Part shown: positions 62,185 through 64,000 of the stretch, one piece after another
Numbering within the stretch: the first letter of the stretch is position 1
Layout of the letters: each line of letters opens with the position of its first letter
Assembly: GCA_022969175.1 (NCBI GenBank)
Contig: JALJPB010000006.1
Location: 55,121 to 119,120 of the forward strand
Direction of reading: 5' to 3'
DNA from: Colwellia sp.
GTDB taxonomy: Bacteria > Pseudomonadota > Gammaproteobacteria > Enterobacterales > Alteromonadaceae
Length of the DNA: 64,000 nt
Notes under the pieces: generated by a model
Databases searched by the model: none
Told to the model about the DNA's origin: nothing
The model's input: the letters and a program-made list of their open reading frames with translations, nothing else
Made by a program: the position numbers and the translations under genes

Positions 62185-62979
62185 GTGCCAAGCAGTAATT
62201 ATTCAACCACAAAGCGAATTAAAATTAGCTTATCAAATATTAGCCTTCCCTGGTTAGTTATTACGCTAGTTATTTTTGTCTGCTTAATAAAGCTAGGCTT
62301 GTGGCAAAGTTCTAGAGCCGTTGAAAAAGAACATAGACTTGAGCGTATGGTTGAGCTGAAACAACAAGATTCACTCTCTTTACCTCAAGTACTTGCGTTG
62401 AAATCATCGAATAATCAAATTGACTACCTTAATGATTTTCCTGTAGTTATTAATGGAAGTTTTATCCCAGGTATTATTTTTTTACTGGATAATCAAACCA
62501 ATAAAAATTCATTAGGCTATAGAGTATATCAGGTGGTGAACGTTGGTGAACATGCAGTGTTGGTGAATTTAGGCTGGATACAAGGTTCGATCAATCGACA
62601 AGATCTACCAGATGTTGAAGCATTGGTTGGTCAATTTGAATTTTCAGGACATATCCGTTTTATAGAAAAAGGTTTTATGTTAATGGAACAAAAATTTGAA
62701 TCGAATCAATGGCCTTTACGGATACAACAAATTGAACTTGAAAAGTTTTCGACATTAATTGGCATAAAGCTATTGCCCTTTGTTGTCTACTTAGATAAGA
62801 ATGAAGGCTTAGGTTTTGAAAAAAATTGGCAGCCTATTGTTATGCCACCTGAAAAACATCGTGCTTATGCTTTTCAATGGTTTAGTTTGGCAGTTGCCTG
62901 GCTATTATTGATGAGTTGGGCAAGTTATCGCTTTGGCCGAGAGGACCATGATAAAAGTGATAACATTAATGAAAAATAA
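62185..62979 (+). CDS. SURF1-family cytochrome oxidase assembly protein
   Basis: A 264-residue protein with an N-terminal helix (LPWLVITLVIFVCLIKLGLW) and C-terminal helix (FQWFSLAVAWLLLMSWASYR) around a periplasmic domain. LGLWQSSRAVEKEHRLE, VLVNLGWIQG, and KHRAYAFQWFSLA are Surf1 family hallmarks. Start is a GTG with AAGGAAG 11 bases upstream. SURF1 assists heme a insertion into subunit I. Confidence 0.9.
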   Translation: MPSSNYSTTKRIKISLSNISLPWLVITLVIFVCLIKLGLWQSSRAVEKEHRLERMVELKQQDSLSLPQVLALKSSNNQIDYLNDFPVVINGSFIPGIIFLLDNQTNKNSLGYRVYQVVNVGEHAVLVNLGWIQGSINRQDLPDVEALVGQFEFSGHIRFIEKGFMLMEQKFESNQWPLRIQQIELEKFSTLIGIKLLPFVVYLDKNEGLGFEKNWQPIVMPPEKHRAYAFQWFSLAVAWLLLMSWASYRFGREDHDKSDNINEK

Positions 62980-63011
62980 TAATAATAAAAATAATAAAAA
63001 GGTTTAGGTAT

Positions 63012-63599
63012 ATGAGTAGTAACGAAACCTCAGAAAATACTTCAGTTTCTGTAAACAAAGCAAAATCTCGCCGCGGCCTTATTTTGATGTTAGTCGCTTT
63101 TGCATTACCAGTGATTGTGGCAAAGCTTGCTCTTGATAACAACTGGCTAGAATATGGCGTGACAAATAAAGGTCAACTAATTGAAGGTGAGCTCACCCTT
63201 GAAAAGTTAGGATTGAATAAAGATGATTTTAATCAGCAATGGTTAATTCTTTACGCCATGCCTAAAGACTGTGATAGCCATTGTGAGCAAACACTTGAGA
63301 GTGTGCACAATAGTTATGTGGCTTTAGGTAAAGACATGCCGAGAGTGACTCCGGTAGCACTTAGCCAAGAGCTATCAGTAAAGCAACAAAAACGCATCAA
63401 TGAAAGCCAATGGCAAGTGATCGCTATGCCAAGCATGACTAAAAACCGCATTGGTCATGCACAAATTTTAGTGGCTGACCCTCAAGGTAATGTATTTTTA
63501 AGTCATGAAATCCCAGAAAAAGATTCAGAATTATCCGCATTTGGTAAACAAATATTAGCTGACATGAAAAAATTACTGAAGTATTCAAGGATTGGCTAA
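63012..63599 (+). CDS. cox-operon-associated membrane protein (thioredoxin/SCO-like domain)
   Basis: A 195-residue protein with one N-terminal transmembrane helix (GLILMLVAFALPVIVAKLAL) and a periplasmic domain that loosely resembles a thioredoxin/SCO fold: WLILYAMPKDCDSHCEQTLE has a C-x3-C pair (CDSHC) at the place of the SCO copper site, and LVADPQGNVFLSHEI is the late strand. Proteins of this kind lie next to surf1 and ctaA in many Gammaproteobacteria. A role in copper or redox handling is inferred. Confidence 0.75.
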   Translation: MSSNETSENTSVSVNKAKSRRGLILMLVAFALPVIVAKLALDNNWLEYGVTNKGQLIEGELTLEKLGLNKDDFNQQWLILYAMPKDCDSHCEQTLESVHNSYVALGKDMPRVTPVALSQELSVKQQKRINESQWQVIAMPSMTKNRIGHAQILVADPQGNVFLSHEIPEKDSELSAFGKQILADMKKLLKYSRIG

Positions 63600-63600
63600 G

Positions 63601-64000
63601 ATGTACCATCAACAAAGTTTAGCGATTAGAAAACTTGTTTTGCTCAGTATATTATTAGCTTTAATTGTCGTCAGTTTAGGTGCTTATACTCGATTAACAC
63701 ATGCGGGTTTAGGCTGCCCAGATTGGCCAGGTTGTTACGGTATGATAAATGTACCTGAAACCAGTGAGCAATTGGCTAGCGCTCAAGCGTCTTTTCCAAA
63801 TCTAATAGTTGAGCCAGAAAAAGCATGGAATGAAATGATTCATCGATACTTTGCTGGTACGTTAGGTTTATTAATTTTATTAATCGCTTTTTTATCGTTT
63901 AAGAATCGCAGTCAAGGAACGCCACTTCGACTACCGCTGTTGATTTTGGTTGTTGTTATTTTTCAAGCAGCCCTTGGTATGTGGACGGTCACAATGAAGT
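63601..64000 (+). CDS. ctaA: heme A synthase CtaA/COX15, truncated by the window end
   Basis: The first 133 residues, reading off the right edge. AYTRLTHAGLGCPDWPGCYG contains the conserved heme-contact and Cys region; EMIHRYFAGTLGLLILLIAF has the heme-binding His of helix 2. It converts heme O to heme A by oxidising its methyl group, using a heme cofactor. The ATG begins one base after the previous stop codon; AAGGA is inside that gene's end. Confidence 0.93.
   Translation, partial: MYHQQSLAIRKLVLLSILLALIVVSLGAYTRLTHAGLGCPDWPGCYGMINVPETSEQLASAQASFPNLIVEPEKAWNEMIHRYFAGTLGLLILLIAFLSFKNRSQGTPLRLPLLILVVVIFQAALGMWTVTMK

Overview
The window looks like a chromosomal segment of a marine gammaproteobacterium of the order Alteromonadales, most likely Colwelliaceae (Colwellia/Thalassotalea type). 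The reasons are the low GC content by eye, the gene neighbourhoods (kbl-tdh-glpE-glpG, ubiC-ubiA, plsB, lexA, a cox operon with a CoxB carrying two cytochrome c domains), paired TonB-dependent receptors, and dispersed hairpin repeats. The assignment comes from protein motifs and gene order, not from a database search. No rRNA, tRNA, prophage, transposase or CRISPR array was seen.

Region 1 (1-28.1 kb) is mostly for scavenging and catabolism. It starts with a truncated HlyD-type efflux adaptor, a DUF2306 membrane protein and a membrane-anchored HTH protein. An amine/peptide block follows: a secreted YtcJ-like amidohydrolase, two gamma-glutamylputrescine oxidase-like flavoenzymes (PuuB), a PuuR-like XRE-cupin regulator, a PuuC-like aldehyde dehydrogenase, two TonB-dependent receptors, a LytS/LytTR two-component pair, a sodium:neurotransmitter-family symporter, a secreted M1 aminopeptidase and a chemoreceptor. 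A CAGTGTAAA-type motif recurs in front of puuB1/puuR, the second TonB receptor and puuC/puuB2, which suggests one PuuR-like regulon. A separate direct repeat with a 21-bp period in front of the first TonB receptor fits a LytTR-type operator.

Region 2 (28.1-47.4 kb) is mixed core and regulation: two small HTH/membrane-protein modules, a pentapeptide-repeat protein, threonine catabolism (kbl, tdh) with glpE and glpG, a FliL-like periplasmic protein, cyclic-di-GMP enzymes, ubiquinone synthesis (ubiC, ubiA), plsB, a NYN-domain protein, a LysR/flavin reductase divergon, and an ECF sigma / HEAT-repeat membrane protein / DUF4097 operon ended by a clear terminator.

Region 3 (47.4-52 kb) is an accessory patch of short, mostly unconnected genes (DUF2938, GFA, DUF4234-like, a winged-helix module, DUF4282-like, YdeI-like) separated by long hairpins that resemble integron attC recombination sites read on the minus strand. 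At least one gene there is visibly GC-rich. No integrase is in the window.

Region 4 (52-64 kb) is core: LysR plus formaldehyde detoxification (adhC, fghA), an XRE-DUF4177 fusion, lexA with its own SOS box, and the aa3/caa3-type cytochrome c oxidase operon (coxB, coxA, ctaG, coxC, a DUF2909 gene on the other strand, surf1, an accessory membrane protein, ctaA running off the end), preceded by an FNR-type box.
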